A stretch of DNA of 64,000 nt from Bugula neritina (Eukaryota; Bryozoa; Gymnolaemata; Cheilostomatida; Bugulidae), in NCBI GenBank assembly GCA_964035545.1, contig OZ037770.1:14034642-14098641 (forward strand), written 5' to 3'. The notes below the pieces were generated by a model. That model saw only the letters and a program-made list of their open reading frames with translations, was not told the origin of the DNA and searched no databases. Made by a program: the position numbers and the translations under genes. Below are positions 12,130 to 24,126 of this stretch, in pieces. Position 1 is the stretch's first letter. Each line of letters starts with the position of its first letter.

Positions 12130-15036
12130 TAATCATGGCATGTCTCGTCTGGCAGTGGGTATGTGGAGGGCCAGGCAACCTACGGCCGTCAACCCGTTAA
12201 TGGCACAACTAGAAGAAGATACTCAAGAGAAGACAACAAAGTCGTCATGAAATGCTGCTTCAAAAGTACACCCAAATTGAGAGGTTATAGAAAAACAATG
12301 TATGAGCTCTGTAGACCCGGATCAAAGAATTATTTAAAAAGAATGTGCAAACGCTGGAAAACAGAGGAGAGTTTAACATCAGCGAACAGAGACTAGCGGA
12401 TTAAGCAAGAACTATGAAGAAACACAAGCATTTTATGGAAGAAGAACTCCATAAGATTGAAGAAGGAACCTTGCAAGAACTAGGCACATCAATTGGTGAA
12501 GAAGATAATGAAGAGCTAAATTTGCAAATAGAGGATGTTATAGTACAACATGAGATAGCATATAAATCAGCCATGAGAATTTTAAGAGTACCTAGTTCAG
12601 AGGTAGAAAAAGTGTTAGTAGAAAAATTATAAATGAGCATAACAAACTATCTAATGATCGACCAACACTAAGAGCCCTTAGGCACATTGAGAGGGTCAAA
12701 TTACTACAGGCAGTAAAACAGATTAATGATGTGCTAAACTGTGTTGAGATTATTAATACCATTGAGCTTAATAACACCACCATGGCTTGTGCGAAAAATA
12801 GTAACAGAACAAGTGTGTAACAAAAAGGAAAAAGAAAAACTGACAATGTACAAGTATGGAAAATACGACTGCAGAAGAAATAAAAAGAAATTAGATCAGA
12901 CTTAAGTAAAATAGCAGAGTGAAAAAGTAGAGCTTACAATGATTCATTGAGAAGAATGGTTGAAGAAAAATATAGGATAAAGAACAAAGAGTGTGGTGTA
13001 GTGATTGAAAAACTGAAGCAAAACCTGAGAGCTGTAAGCCAGAAGATAAACAGATATACAGAATGAGTTGATCAATATAATCAGAACACAATGTTTACAA
13101 TGATAAGCGCTTTTATCAAGAATTACGAGGAAATGAATACGTACATCTAAAGAGGCACCTGACAAGGAAATCAAAAGCATTCTGATAAAATATATGGGGT
13201 CAGCCAACTAAAAATAATACCAATGCAGAATGACTAAATAAAGTTAGCAACAAATTGGAGCATATGTAAAGACAAGGAAATTAGATCTTAGAAACGATGC
13301 AAACAACTGGAATAGCAATTAATGTCATAAGGTTGATAAGAAAAAGCATGAAACCTGGAAAACACAACTGAAATACCTGGAAGAAAAGATAGGAGAAATA
13401 AAGATCAAACTAAGAATTTTCCAAGGAGACTCTTTATCTCTATCCCTTTTCTCCAACTACCGATTCGCATGACAGAAGCGGCTCAATGATGCAAATTTCG
13501 ACGAGACAGAAAACAAACCATCACCTATATGTGGATGACCTGAAGGTAAATAGGAAATTAAAGTGGGAACTGGAAGCTTTGGTAAACACTGCCGGGATCT
13601 TCACAAGGAATATAGAAATGAAATTTGGATTAAAAAATGTGCCACACTGGTTATGAGAAAGGGAAAGAAAATTAAGGACACAGGAATCAGTTTGCCTGAT
13701 GAACAGGTAATCAAAGATCTGAGTGAGAAGCCGTATAAATATCTAGGAGTTCTTGAGATTGATGGAATACAAATATATGAAATGAAAAATAAGATCAAGG
13801 AGTACTACAAACAAATAAGAAAAGTTCTGGATTCAAAACTGAATGGTGAGAACACAATCAAAGCAATAAACACATGGGCAGTAACAGCAGTGCATTACAC
13901 AGCTAGAATACTTGACTGAACTGTTTCATGAGCTAAAAAATATGGACTGAAAGACAAGGAAGCTAATGACAACAAACCGTGCACCCTATCCGAGAGCAGA
14001 TGTAGGCAGGCTGTATTTTAGCAGAAGGGAAGGCGGTAGAAGAATGTTGTCAACTGAAAAATGCATAAAGATTGAAAACTGCAGCATGTCAGACTACATA
14101 AATATAACATAGACTGATAGAAACACCACACTGAATACCTTCCTAAAAGACAGAACAGCGGTAGAACTAAATAATGATAAAGTGATAGAAAGAACTGATG
14201 AGTGTAAAGAAAAGCTTCCTGTGGTAAATACATCAAAATGGTGGAAGACATGAAAGCATTTTCCTGGAACTGGTTGAAGTATGGTTGGCTGAAAAAGGAA
14301 ACAGAAGGACTGCTGACAGCTGCGCAAAATCAACTATTCACTACTAGAAATTATAAAGTGGCTATGATGAGAGAACAGGGTAGCAAGAAGTGTGGAATGT
14401 GTAACGCAAGAGACAAAACTTCGATGCACGTATTGAGTGAGTTTGAGAAGGTAGCAGAAGGAGAATATAAGAAAAAACACAACCTTTTGGCATTGATAAT
14501 TTCAATAGTAGTTGTGTGAACTTGGTGAGTTTCAGAAAAGTAAGAATTGGTACGGCCATCAAGCAGAATAAGTACTGGAAAATGATAATGTGAAAACCTT
14601 GTAAGATTTTAACATACACACTGACGTAGTCATCAAAGTTAGGAGACCCGATATATTAGTAGTTGACAAGCATAATGCTGAAACAACGATAATTGATATC
14701 ACAGTCCCTGTTAACTACAGAGTAAAAGAAAAAAATTCGAAAAGTTAGGAAAATATCAGAATTTAGCACTAGAATAAACCCGCCTTTGGAAAACATCAAA
14801 AAAGTCATCCCGTTGTAACTGGAGCCTTTGGAGCTTTATACAAGATTGTAGACTGGCTGACACTACTTGGAGTAGCTGAAAACAAATGCTCATTAATTCA
14901 GCAGACACCCTTACTAGGATCAGGATAAGCTCACATCCTGAGGAAAGTTCTATCCATTTCAGCCTAGTATAACTAGGCCAATGGTAAAAGGTTACACCAG
15001 CTAAAAAACTACGGTCAATCAACAATAATAATAATA
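12130..15036 (+). mobile_element. Decayed, internally deleted non-LTR retrotransposon (restriction-like endonuclease type)
   Basis: Pieces of one polyprotein appear in order but in shifting frames. At 12163-12396 there is a basic N-terminal region (TTRRRYSREDNKVVMKCCFK). At 13420-13450 the reverse transcriptase motif FQGDSLS appears, and the catalytic YVDD lies at 13528-13539. After a frameshift near 13636 the frame 13640-13919 gives KYLGVLEIDGI and INTWAVTAVHYTARILD. Near 14391-14480 a zinc-knuckle-like CGMCNARD ... H stretch is followed at 14640-14720 by RRPDILVVDK and IDITVPV, the signature of a restriction-like endonuclease. A short (AAT)n tail at 15024-15035 marks the 3' end. Many stops and frameshifts make it dead. 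Most of the region between the N-terminal part and FQGDS is missing compared with intact relatives. Confidence 0.85.
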
Positions 15037-17374
15037 GTGCAGTTGGTTCTATTATAAGATTAGCATATCGATTATGACTTTTCGATTGCCACCCTGATAC
15101 TATGAGTAAAATGTACAAGCATACGTGAAAGTATAGATATGATCATAAGTATAAAAATAGGTATAAGTATAAATATAAATATAGGTACAAGTATAAAACG
15201 AATGATTATATTATTAATAATATTAGTCAGTGATACCTATAACCGTAATGGTTTTTAGACTTACAGTTATCATTAACATTAGCTGAGTAATATGATTAGT
15301 TAAAATAATGGTATTGATTATTATATCATAGTTATAAGTTATAACTCTAGTCTCTAAAGAGCAACAGCAAGTGTAATTGGGATATTCATATTAAATTTCA
15401 TATTCACATAGTGCAATGTTTATGTTATGAACTAATTTATTCCTTCAACATTTAACTATAAATATGATTAACACTAACTTTGACCAGCAGTATTACTAAA
15501 AGAAGCGTATTACAAATATAAGATAATAAAATTCTAGTAGTAGGACTAATAGTATTACTAGGTCCAGTATTATTCTTGTTATCTTATTCATCATTCATGA
15601 GTTATCAAATTTAAAATTACTACTTATTAGCATCAGCATGTAAAAAGTAAGATCATTAGGAATAATTATCATGAGGTATGATCTATGATTTGCATTATCC
15701 ATTTATAGTTTAATATCAATATGATATATTATTATTGCTGATAGTCTATGTTATAGTTAAATTTATACTTATCTTTACAGTTACCTATAGTAGCACTTAT
15801 TAGTTATTTGTGGTAGCCAAACTAATGTTTAATATTAATAAATTAAACTGAGTATCATAAAAGTGTTACTAAGAATTTTAATTATAATCGTAATGGTGAT
15901 CACATTACTTTATTATAATTATTATATTTTATCATTAATGCTAAACTGAGTTAATGTATATACTTTGAGTTTTACTATTACTCATTATATTTACACTTAT
16001 AGTAAAACTAAATATGTAAAAGTTATACTTATACTAATATTATTCGTATTTCATTAGACTTACATCTAAGATCGCAGTCCTATTACTACTACCACTGATA
16101 CTAGTACTACAACTAGTACTAGTACTGCTACTAGTACTAGTACTACTACTACTACTACTACTACTACTAATAGTACTGTTACTACTACTACTACTAGTAC
16201 TACTACTAGGTCTACTACTGTACCAGTACAACTACAAACTTTGAAAATAACTGCAAGAAAGGTATGACTTACTCTTTTTCTTAGTCTTACTGTGACTCTC
16301 AGTCGTAATGTAAAATAAAATTGTGAACTGTAAAGTTAAATCCAAGGCTGAAATTTATTTAATTAAATTTAGACAATCTGAATCATTGGCTCAATCCTTG
16401 AGTTTGACTATTACTATTATTATTAGTGTTACGATTGTGATTATCATTGGCATTATGCCATTATCATTATGATTGTAATTGTGGTAATTCTAACAATAAT
16501 TATAATCATAAATTAAAAGGTAATGATTAATGATAATTATTTTCATTTTGTAATCATAATGATAATCATAATGATGTAAATTTTGATGTAAAACCAAAAT
16601 ACTAAAACTAAAAGTAAAAGTTATAAAATTAAATGATAAAATATTATAATGATAATCATAATGATAATTATTATATTTATTATATTATTATTGAATATAT
16701 TATTTCATTAGAAAATAGGTTGCAGCTTAGCATGATTAAAATTCAGTAAAAATTAGTTTACCAACAGCAAACATGCATGCGTCTTGTCAACATTCAATTC
16801 GTAGTGTCATAGCGAAGCCAGATTACTGGTAGTACGACTACTAGAACTACTACTACTACTAGTGATGGATTACAGATCCTTGGCGATTTTAGCTGTGAGT
16901 GACCTTCACCTCACATTCTCGTCATGTGCGCGGCATTAGACTAAGTAGAGGGTATGAAGCACTGAGCTGGAAAAGAAAGAATATATTTTAATTATAGGTA
17001 ATACTAATAGTAATATAATTTATGGTAATATATAGGTAATATTATTGAGTTCATTGGTATGGAGTATAGACCTATCACTGATAGTATCAGTATCAACTAC
17101 CACTTACGTACTACTTCAACTTATAACTTACCTTCAACTCAAACTCAAACTGAAACTGCTTGGAATCATTTGTCTTTGATCATATTGGCATAGTCATTGT
17201 GATTGTAATAACTATTAATATTTTTAGTTCAACATCAATGCCGAACATATTGTAATAACTAATGAGATAATCATAAGGTTGATATATTTTGCTAATACTG
17301 ATACTAATAGTAATACTAATAGTTATAGTAATAGTTATAGTAATTCAGTGTCACTCTCACTCTGGTGGAGTGAG

Positions 17375-17427
17375 ACTCAGACTTACTCTTAGAGTTAGAG
17401 ACAGAGTGAGTCCGAGTAAGTCTGAGT
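17375..17427. repeat. Inverted repeat, 14-bp perfect arms
   Basis: ACTCAGACTTACTC at 17375-17388 and its exact reverse complement at 17414-17427 flank 25 bases. A second small hairpin, CTCACTC/GAGTGAG at 17356-17374, lies just upstream. Both sit in a local ACTC/GAGT-rich patch, so they may come from inversion of a simple repeat. Confidence 0.8.
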
Positions 17428-17432
17428 GTTGG

Positions 17433-17505
17433 TAATAGTAATAGTCATATAAATTTAAATTATATTTACTTATTTCTAGCAATCACAATGGCAATAGTTA
17501 TAGTA
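17433..17505 (+). repeat. Local 70-bp duplication (partner at 17757-17828)
   Basis: TAGTAATAGTCATATAAATT and the following bases through AGCAATCACAATGGCAATAG recur at 17757-17828 with a handful of changes. The two copies are in the same orientation about 320 bases apart. No gene is involved. Confidence 0.8.
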
Positions 17506-20016
17506 ACTTTCACTTACTCTTAAATCATTGAACCTGAACTAAAAGTAAAATTAAGCATTATGATTATGATTATCATTATGATTATACCTATGATTTTATT
17601 ATGTTTAAATTAAAAATCAATATCATGATAATATCATAGTGATAGACATATTATTGATAAATGATAATATAAAAGTAATTTGATAAATTATACATTGATT
17701 TTGAATTAAGGTGATACTGATACTAGACCGGTACTGAAAGTGATAGTAATACTAATAGTAATAGTAATAGTCATATAAATTTAAGTTATATTTACTCATT
17801 ACCGGCAATCACAATGGCAATAGTAACTTAAACTGTAACAGTAATGGTGTGGGTATGTTTGAAATTGTCACTATCAGTATTGCTATGAATCAAAATATAA
17901 TGCTATCATACCAATAATTTAAAATAATATTACAAAGCTTCATTAGCAACTTTTACTTGTACCAGTTTGGAATTTTGAATTATACAAATCCTTGTAAAGT
18001 CTTCAAGTTTATTGTCAAAATGAACTTGAAATTAAAGACTTAGTAGTAAAAATTAAACTAAGACTGACTGTAAGTGACTAAGATTAAAAATAAGTAATTT
18101 TAAATATCGATTTAGTATTTTTCTTACTCTTTGTCTTAAAATTGACTTTTATTTTGCACCTACTCCTGGTCAATGATTCTTTTTTCTATTTATATTACTA
18201 TTGCTATTAGTATAATTGACTTAAATTTAATAATATATATGATTATATCTTTATAAATGTGATATTTGATTTTATGAATAGTAATTCGAAAACTCTTTGG
18301 TATTATTTATTTTTGATCATTGTAGTTATTATCATTATATTTGTATAATAATTATGATTATCAAATTCAATATCGATATTTGTATTGTGGTATGGATATC
18401 TGCCTCCATCCCATTTCTGTTTTGCAGTGCCTTTTTACATTCACGTCTAGGTTCACATTGCGATGGTCATACTGATAGCACTTGGGGACAGTGATGAGCA
18501 TAATGATTATCACTAATATTAGGATTATCGTTATTAGGATTTAGAATAATTTAATAAACAAGCAACTTAAAACAAATGTTTTTACTAATATACATATTAA
18601 TTACTAATATAAATATACTACTATGAATATTATAATTATTATACTTTACAATTCAAAGTAAGATAATCATAATACGAACTGGTAAAACTAAATATAAAGC
18701 AAATGTAATAATACTAATAGTAGTTATCCATTCCCCTTTGGTTTCACATACTAATAATTGGAAACCTCTGTCCTAATATTATTTCTATTAATATTGCTCA
18801 AAGTTTGATCCCTATTTAATTTTATAGTTCACTCACCAGCTACATAATTTTATTAAAATACATGTGGTATTGGTTATAGTACTAGTGAAACTTGAAGTTG
18901 AATAGCATGCTTATTACTCACTGCTCTTTGCTTACATTATTAGGGTTACTCTTTAGTCTTAGAGATACCCTAACATAAACTTGAAAGCTGGAGGTAGTAC
19001 TAGTCTAGTGCTGTGTTAATCCTACACTGTTGACTTATCAACACTGTGACTATAATTATGACTCCTAAGTCAAAGTCATTTTCATATAGTAGTAATCACT
19101 ATGACAGACTGAAAGTCAGGAAGACTAAATATAATGGTAAAGTGTGTAAGAATAAATCATACTTAATCAATTACTTTTAGTTTTGTTACCAGTGTTGGGT
19201 CAACTTTCAGAATAAAGAATAAATATAATTATAAAGATAAATGGATAAAAATTCCTATCATGGTTTAATGTGCCTATTTTAAGCTGTTAATTTAATTACT
19301 ATAATATAAGTGCTCAAAATACAACTTTTGATTTTCATAATTATGTTTTAATTTAATACAGATACCATAGTATCATATACAGTAGAATCAGTTGTATCTT
19401 ATTTAATAATGAAGTAACTTATTGGAGCTTTCACAGTTATTAATTATTTACTTGTTAGTCTTTGAACTGGGACAATGTTTGAAACTTGAAGTAGAATGAA
19501 GTTTGATTTCAGTTACCGCAATGGTATCTGCAGTCACAATAGGAATACGCATATAACTATGTTTATATTTGTGAAAAATATATAGTCAAAACTAGATAAG
19601 GTAATAGTAATTATAATTGGTTTCACTTTTAATATATTCCTATAAACTGGAAAATAGACAGAAGCATTTAATCATGAAAGTAAACCTAGTGGAAGTAAAT
19701 CAATTCACTAAGTATATATAGTAAAATATCTACTATTCAGTAAGTTTATTTACTTTAGTTAATTGTACTTGATTATTTCTGTCGGTTTTTCAGTTGATTT
19801 TTCTACCTTTTGCTATAGCATATCAAACTACCACAAAGTCATGCTTCCGTATTACAATTATAAACATAGTGTTACTGTGTAATGTTATAGTAATGTAATA
19901 GTAATATTTGGATCATTGTAAGTATTTCTGTTGTTGTACTGATTGATAAATATTTTTTAGCTTGCATGGATATTTGCAACGATCAAGATGTCATTTGAAC
20001 CTGGACTGGAATAAAG

Positions 20017-21292
20017 ATGGCAAATCGAGAAGCTAGCTACAATTATTCTGCAGAAAGAAACTTGGTAAGCAAAAATAAGCTGCAGCATTAAGCAGTAAGC
20101 AATATGACGATGAACTTTGCTTGATTTTGATTGACCTTAAAATATCTGGTCACCTTTCACCAACGTGGTCCTGCGCGGGTGGCCGGTGACCTTAAAATGT
20201 CTGTTGCACGTAAAATAAATTTTGTGACAGTCAAAAGTATGCTGATCTTTTTCGTATTTCAGTGCATCAGTGTCTTAGCTTAAGAGCTGAACCCAACAAT
20301 TATGATCTAAAGCTGTTTTTTACTAGAAAGTGATTTTACTGTCTTTCTGATTATTCTTGGTTTTTCAGCTTGATGAATTGAATAAATGGATTTGATTTCG
20401 GGTATTATGTAATGGATGAAAGAAATTTTTCTTAAATTTGTACTGAGCAATTTTTGCTATTGCTATGATGTTTAGTGATAAAAGCATTTGTTTATGTTCA
20501 TTTTTAGGAAATTAAAATGAAGACACAACTCACCGATGCTACCTCACTGTGCCTGCATGCAGTTTATCTAAAAAGGTACTCCTATTAGCTGGCTCTTGCC
20601 CAATACCTGGTTGTCTCTGTAACTATTTTTTGCTTGCAGATGAGTTTTTGGAACTTGACATTTTATTGATTTTGAAAGTTATAGTGAGCTTTGAACTTGC
20701 TAGCATCGTTTTTAAAGACTTGCTGCAGTTATTATCAACATTTTTTAAGTCAATGGTGTTAGTTTGGAAGCTCTCTCACTCCTCTCTCTGTCTCTTTCTC
20801 CCACACCTTCCACTCAACCTCTCTCTCTTTCTCTCCCTCTCTCCCACCCTCCCTCTCTCCCACCCTCCCTCTCTCCCACCCTCTGTCTCTCCCACCTTCT
20901 CTCTCTCCTAACCTTTCTCTCTTCCCTTTTCCACTATCTCTCTGACTCTCTCCCTTTCTCTCTTCTACCCCATCTCTCTTCCATCCTCTCTCCTAACCTT
21001 TCTCTTCCACCCCCCCTCTCCCACTCTCGTTCTCTCTCTAGTTTGCATGGCTTTACCCAATTTTGGTTTATTTTTTTATTTTGTTTCAGAGTATCCAAAA
21101 GGAAAGCTAAAATTTATTTAATATATATTATACCAACTTGAGCTTTACATATAATATCAAATAAATGCTGTGTTTTGTTAAAACAATGTTTGCAACTTTG
21201 TAGTATATTCAAATTCATAATTTATTTGTAGAGTCACACAACAAGACACTACTCTGACACACTCACAAGTTGCCACTGATCCAGCAGTATAG
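20017..21292 (+). CDS. Unidentified small three-exon gene (58 aa predicted)
   Basis: Three exons join without breaking the frame: 20017-20064 (MANREASYNYSAERNL, donor TTG/GTAAGC), 20508-20575 (EIKMKTQLTDATSLCLHAVY and on, acceptor TTTTTAG, donor AAAAAG/GTACTC) and 21232-21292 (VTQQDTTLTHSQVATDPAV then TAG). An in-frame TGA seven codons before the ATG and a good AAAGATGG context support the start. The exons have higher GC and a normal amino-acid mix compared with the surroundings. There is no signal peptide or membrane segment. I do not recognise the family. An alternative is that 21232 is an internal exon using the weak donor GCA/GTATAG and that the gene continues into the orphan exons at 22-24 kb. 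Confidence 0.4.
20771..21047 (+). repeat. CT-rich (TCTC/CCCT) low-complexity tract
   Basis: About 280 bases of strongly pyrimidine-rich DNA made of CTCTCTCT, CCCTCCCTCTCTCCCA and related words. It lies in an intron of the predicted gene at 20017-21292. The leucine/serine/proline-rich open frames across it (20549-20911 and 20764-21141) are artefacts of the repeat. Confidence 0.9.
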
Positions 21293-22077
21293 ATGATTGT
21301 TTTCTCCCACTGGCTATGCTGTCACGCTTTACTGTTGTAGTGTTTGAAACAAACCAATTGTTTGCCTACGCAGATTAGGGTGAGAAATGAAAGGTGTTTT
21401 TAATACCAACTACACTTAGTTTTTATTGAATGAAAAACAAAGTGAAATCATTAGTTATCCGGTAAATGACTAAATCATTGTTTATAAAGATGAAACACAA
21501 ATAATCTTATAATATGCTAATGAAATTTGGCTTTCAAATAGCTTTTTTCTGTATATTTGTTGAGGAAGTTTATCTTCAACAAAACTCCGTAGCTGTTGAA
21601 TATGTGGAGAGTATTTTATATTGCATAAATTTATAGAGTAAAAGGTTCTCATCAAACTTTTACAACTTAGCTCATCGACGGTTTAAAAGTGTGAGTCACC
21701 CTTCACACTAGAGTTTTATAAAGTTTTAATGAATGTGCAGTATTTTATAAAATATTGTGTGTCTCGTAAATTTAGCTATTTCTACCTTTTCAGTGAGATT
21801 GGAGTAAACACACCTCAAAATTCACATCTGGTATCACATTGATTTATCGCAAGTCAAAGTACACCTACTAACTCTTCCTTGCATTAATACCTGCTTGCTT
21901 TTGCACTTCTACTCATTTCATATACCTAACATTTCTCTTGCAGATGAATTACATCTTTTAAGTTGTAAAAGCCTTAAATAGCATGAAATTAATGAGGTTT
22001 AAACCGTGGCCACACTAACTAATGATGCGTTTATTGATGGGTTAAATTACACGAAAATATTGTCTCTTTCTTTTTAG

Positions 22078-22129
22078 TTTCACCTAAAGTATTACATACT
22101 ATTGATGGAGGCTTTGCTGAAGTTTTTGG
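22078..22129 (+). CDS. Possible orphan exon
   Basis: A strong acceptor (TCTTTCTTTTTAG) precedes an open frame FHLKYYILLMEALLKFL, followed by a donor-like G/GTGATG. The exon would run from phase 0 to phase 1. It could belong to the gene beginning at 20017, but I cannot join it to the neighbouring exons at both ends. Confidence 0.25.
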
Positions 22130-22588
22130 GTGATGATTTGTCAATAATTTTCCAGAGAAGATGATGCCACGGTGGCTGGCATCATTATGAAGTTTCCAAA
22201 TTTCTTTCGGCTTTGCTCTAGTGAAAATGTTGGAAAACAATCAACAAAAAGGTTTGTACCATAAACAAAGTTATTGTGTGCGTGTTGTCAAAGCATAAAG
22301 TGTGCTGGAAATTTTTAGGTTTCTGTTGAGATGCGTTTCAGTTAATATCACTAGCGGAGTGCCCACCTATATTTTAAATCATATTGATGCATAAGTTCTT
22401 TTTGTAATATTAAAAGTATAACTTGCTTAATTGCTATTCAATGCCCTTTGAAGTTTCCAACTGTAATTAATTAGTTGATTTGGCAGCATAGTATCGATAA
22501 TTGATGAAGGCAGCCGATATAATTATAAGCATAAATATCTATATCTACATGAAGATGTCATTCCCAATGATTGTTATTCTGAAATCAG

Positions 22589-22693
22589 CTGATTAAGTTA
22601 TCACAAACTAAACATTTTGACCAGCGGCTTGCAATGCAACTCGGTGAAATTTCAGACCTAGATAAATTGAATTTCTTACTGAAAATCGTGAAG
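22589..22693 (+). CDS. Possible orphan exon (35 codons)
   Basis: Between an acceptor (TCTGAAATCAG) and a donor (GTGAAG/GTATTA) lies an uninterrupted phase-0 exon whose second half reads RLAMQLGEISDLDKLNFLLK. The composition (acidic and leucine-rich, helix-like) is unlike the random open frames of this AT-rich DNA. An alternative acceptor GACCAG lies at the CGG codon. Neighbouring exons with matching phase were not found with certainty, and the family is not recognised. Confidence 0.35.
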
Positions 22694-24091
22694 GTATTAA
22701 AGTTTAAAGTGAAAGTTTAGAGGGTCATCTCTCTGCGAATTCTAATAGCATGGTGCCAATTAGACTTGAAAAAATTTCAAGGCACTATAAAGCACTAAGC
22801 CTATTCTTACAAGTAGTTTCAAAGTGCACTGGAATTTCAGTTTACTTGTCATTGTATAGAATCCTGATCTACACTATATAGCATTCACTATTGCCTGCTT
22901 CTTCTAAGCATCTATAATGTATTAACTACAGTTTGCTTTGAGAAGTGAATTTCTACTTGGTATTTTTTCCTTATCGTTCTGTTGTTTGCCAGTAGTCTTA
23001 ATTTAATGGATTTTCCCTTTTCAAAAGTGGTTGTGACAATCAAAACACATCATGCAGCCTGCAACTACACAATCAGTCAGTAATTTCTTCCATTAAAGTA
23101 GCTCTTCTGGTTACTCTTGCTCACCTAAAAGCCTGAGCCTCATTCAAATTGCAACTTTTTAGAGTTGTTAGTTTTTCATGCAGTCTTTCATTTTTTTTTG
23201 TTAGGCACAAAATTAGTATTCACTAGACCTAATCTTTCATCTGCATGTATGCCTATTGTTTGTTCATTAAAGAAAAACCTCTGCTGAATATTGAACTAAT
23301 AATGAAAATAAATTCCCTAAACTAAAAGTAGCAGTGTGATTTTGGTATTACAATTAGTTGTTAGCATAGAGTCAAGTTATTGACAGGAATTTTCAAATTG
23401 AAATGAATGAATTTCATTGTAAGTCAGCAAGATTTAGTCTAAGTAAACGTAGCATTACATCGTGTTTTATTTAGCATTTGCAGAAGGCAACATATATTTT
23501 GAGGATTATTGTAAACTTAAATGTAATTTTAAGTACTTTCCATGTTTGTTATTGTAGATGGTCTTGTTCTTTGGGATGGATGTGACAACTCCTTGTGTCA
23601 AGCTTAACTGATTGACTACTGAATCCCAATCATATGTTTTGCCAAAAAATGTGAAAATGGTGTGCATGTCTACTTTATTTGAGAAAATATTAAAAATACT
23701 TTTGAAACTTCATCTAGCCAAACAATACAACAGTTTCATTTCATTAAAAAATATCATTTGCACAAAAATGTATTATGTAATCGAACAATTTCTAGAAAAA
23801 AAAGTGCTTTCCTCCAGTTTTGCTAATGAACTACATTTTTCATTATATGCTTGTCTTTATAATTTTATTAATTGTTTTTTCTGGTGAGTCAATTAAAGTC
23901 AATTCAACCTAGAAAAGTCTGAATTTCAGACTTAATTTCAAGCTAGAATATTCACATTTTTAGGTCTGCGTTTGCAAACATTGTTGTGTTACTTTACTTT
24001 TTATATTTTTTGAAATAAATATCTTTTTAGCTTGTGCCTATTCATGATTAGAATAGTATAATAATATTTAACTTTTCTTCAATTTCAATAG

Positions 24092-24126
24092 ATGAAAATG
24101 TTGATCAGTTGGAGTATTCAGTTTAG
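24092..24126 (+). CDS. Possible terminal exon
   Basis: After a pyrimidine-rich acceptor (CTTTTCTTCAATTTCAATAG) a phase-1 frame reads ENVDQLEYSV and stops at TAG. It resembles a short last exon of the plus-strand transcription unit that may start at 20017. The evidence is only the splice signal and a plausible peptide. Confidence 0.2.

Larger units (their letters stand above)
15037..19950. repeat. Cryptically simple AT-rich zone
   Basis: Much of this stretch is built from scrambled short words such as TAATAG, AGTATA, ACTACT, AGTACT, TGATTA and ATCATA without a single long pure repeat. It looks like a decayed set of TAN-type microsatellites. Best-ordered parts are the ACT/AGT tract at 16080-16215, the TAATAGTAATAC-type words at 17290-17340 and 17730-17770, and the TGATTATCATTA-type words at 16430-16680. 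I see no exon. Open frames here (for example serine-rich on the minus strand at 16040-16231) are by-products of the triplet repeats. Confidence 0.7.

Noticed and set aside
16040-16231. Serine/threonine-rich minus-strand open frame
   Set aside because: It is produced by ACT/AGT triplet repeats and has no start context, splice sites or neighbours.
20549-21141. Two leucine/serine/proline-rich open frames of 120-125 codons
   Set aside because: Most of their length is the CT-rich low-complexity tract in an intron.
23612-23887. 91-codon plus-strand open frame
   Set aside because: It is lysine/leucine/phenylalanine-rich from AT-rich DNA, with no splice signals or motif.
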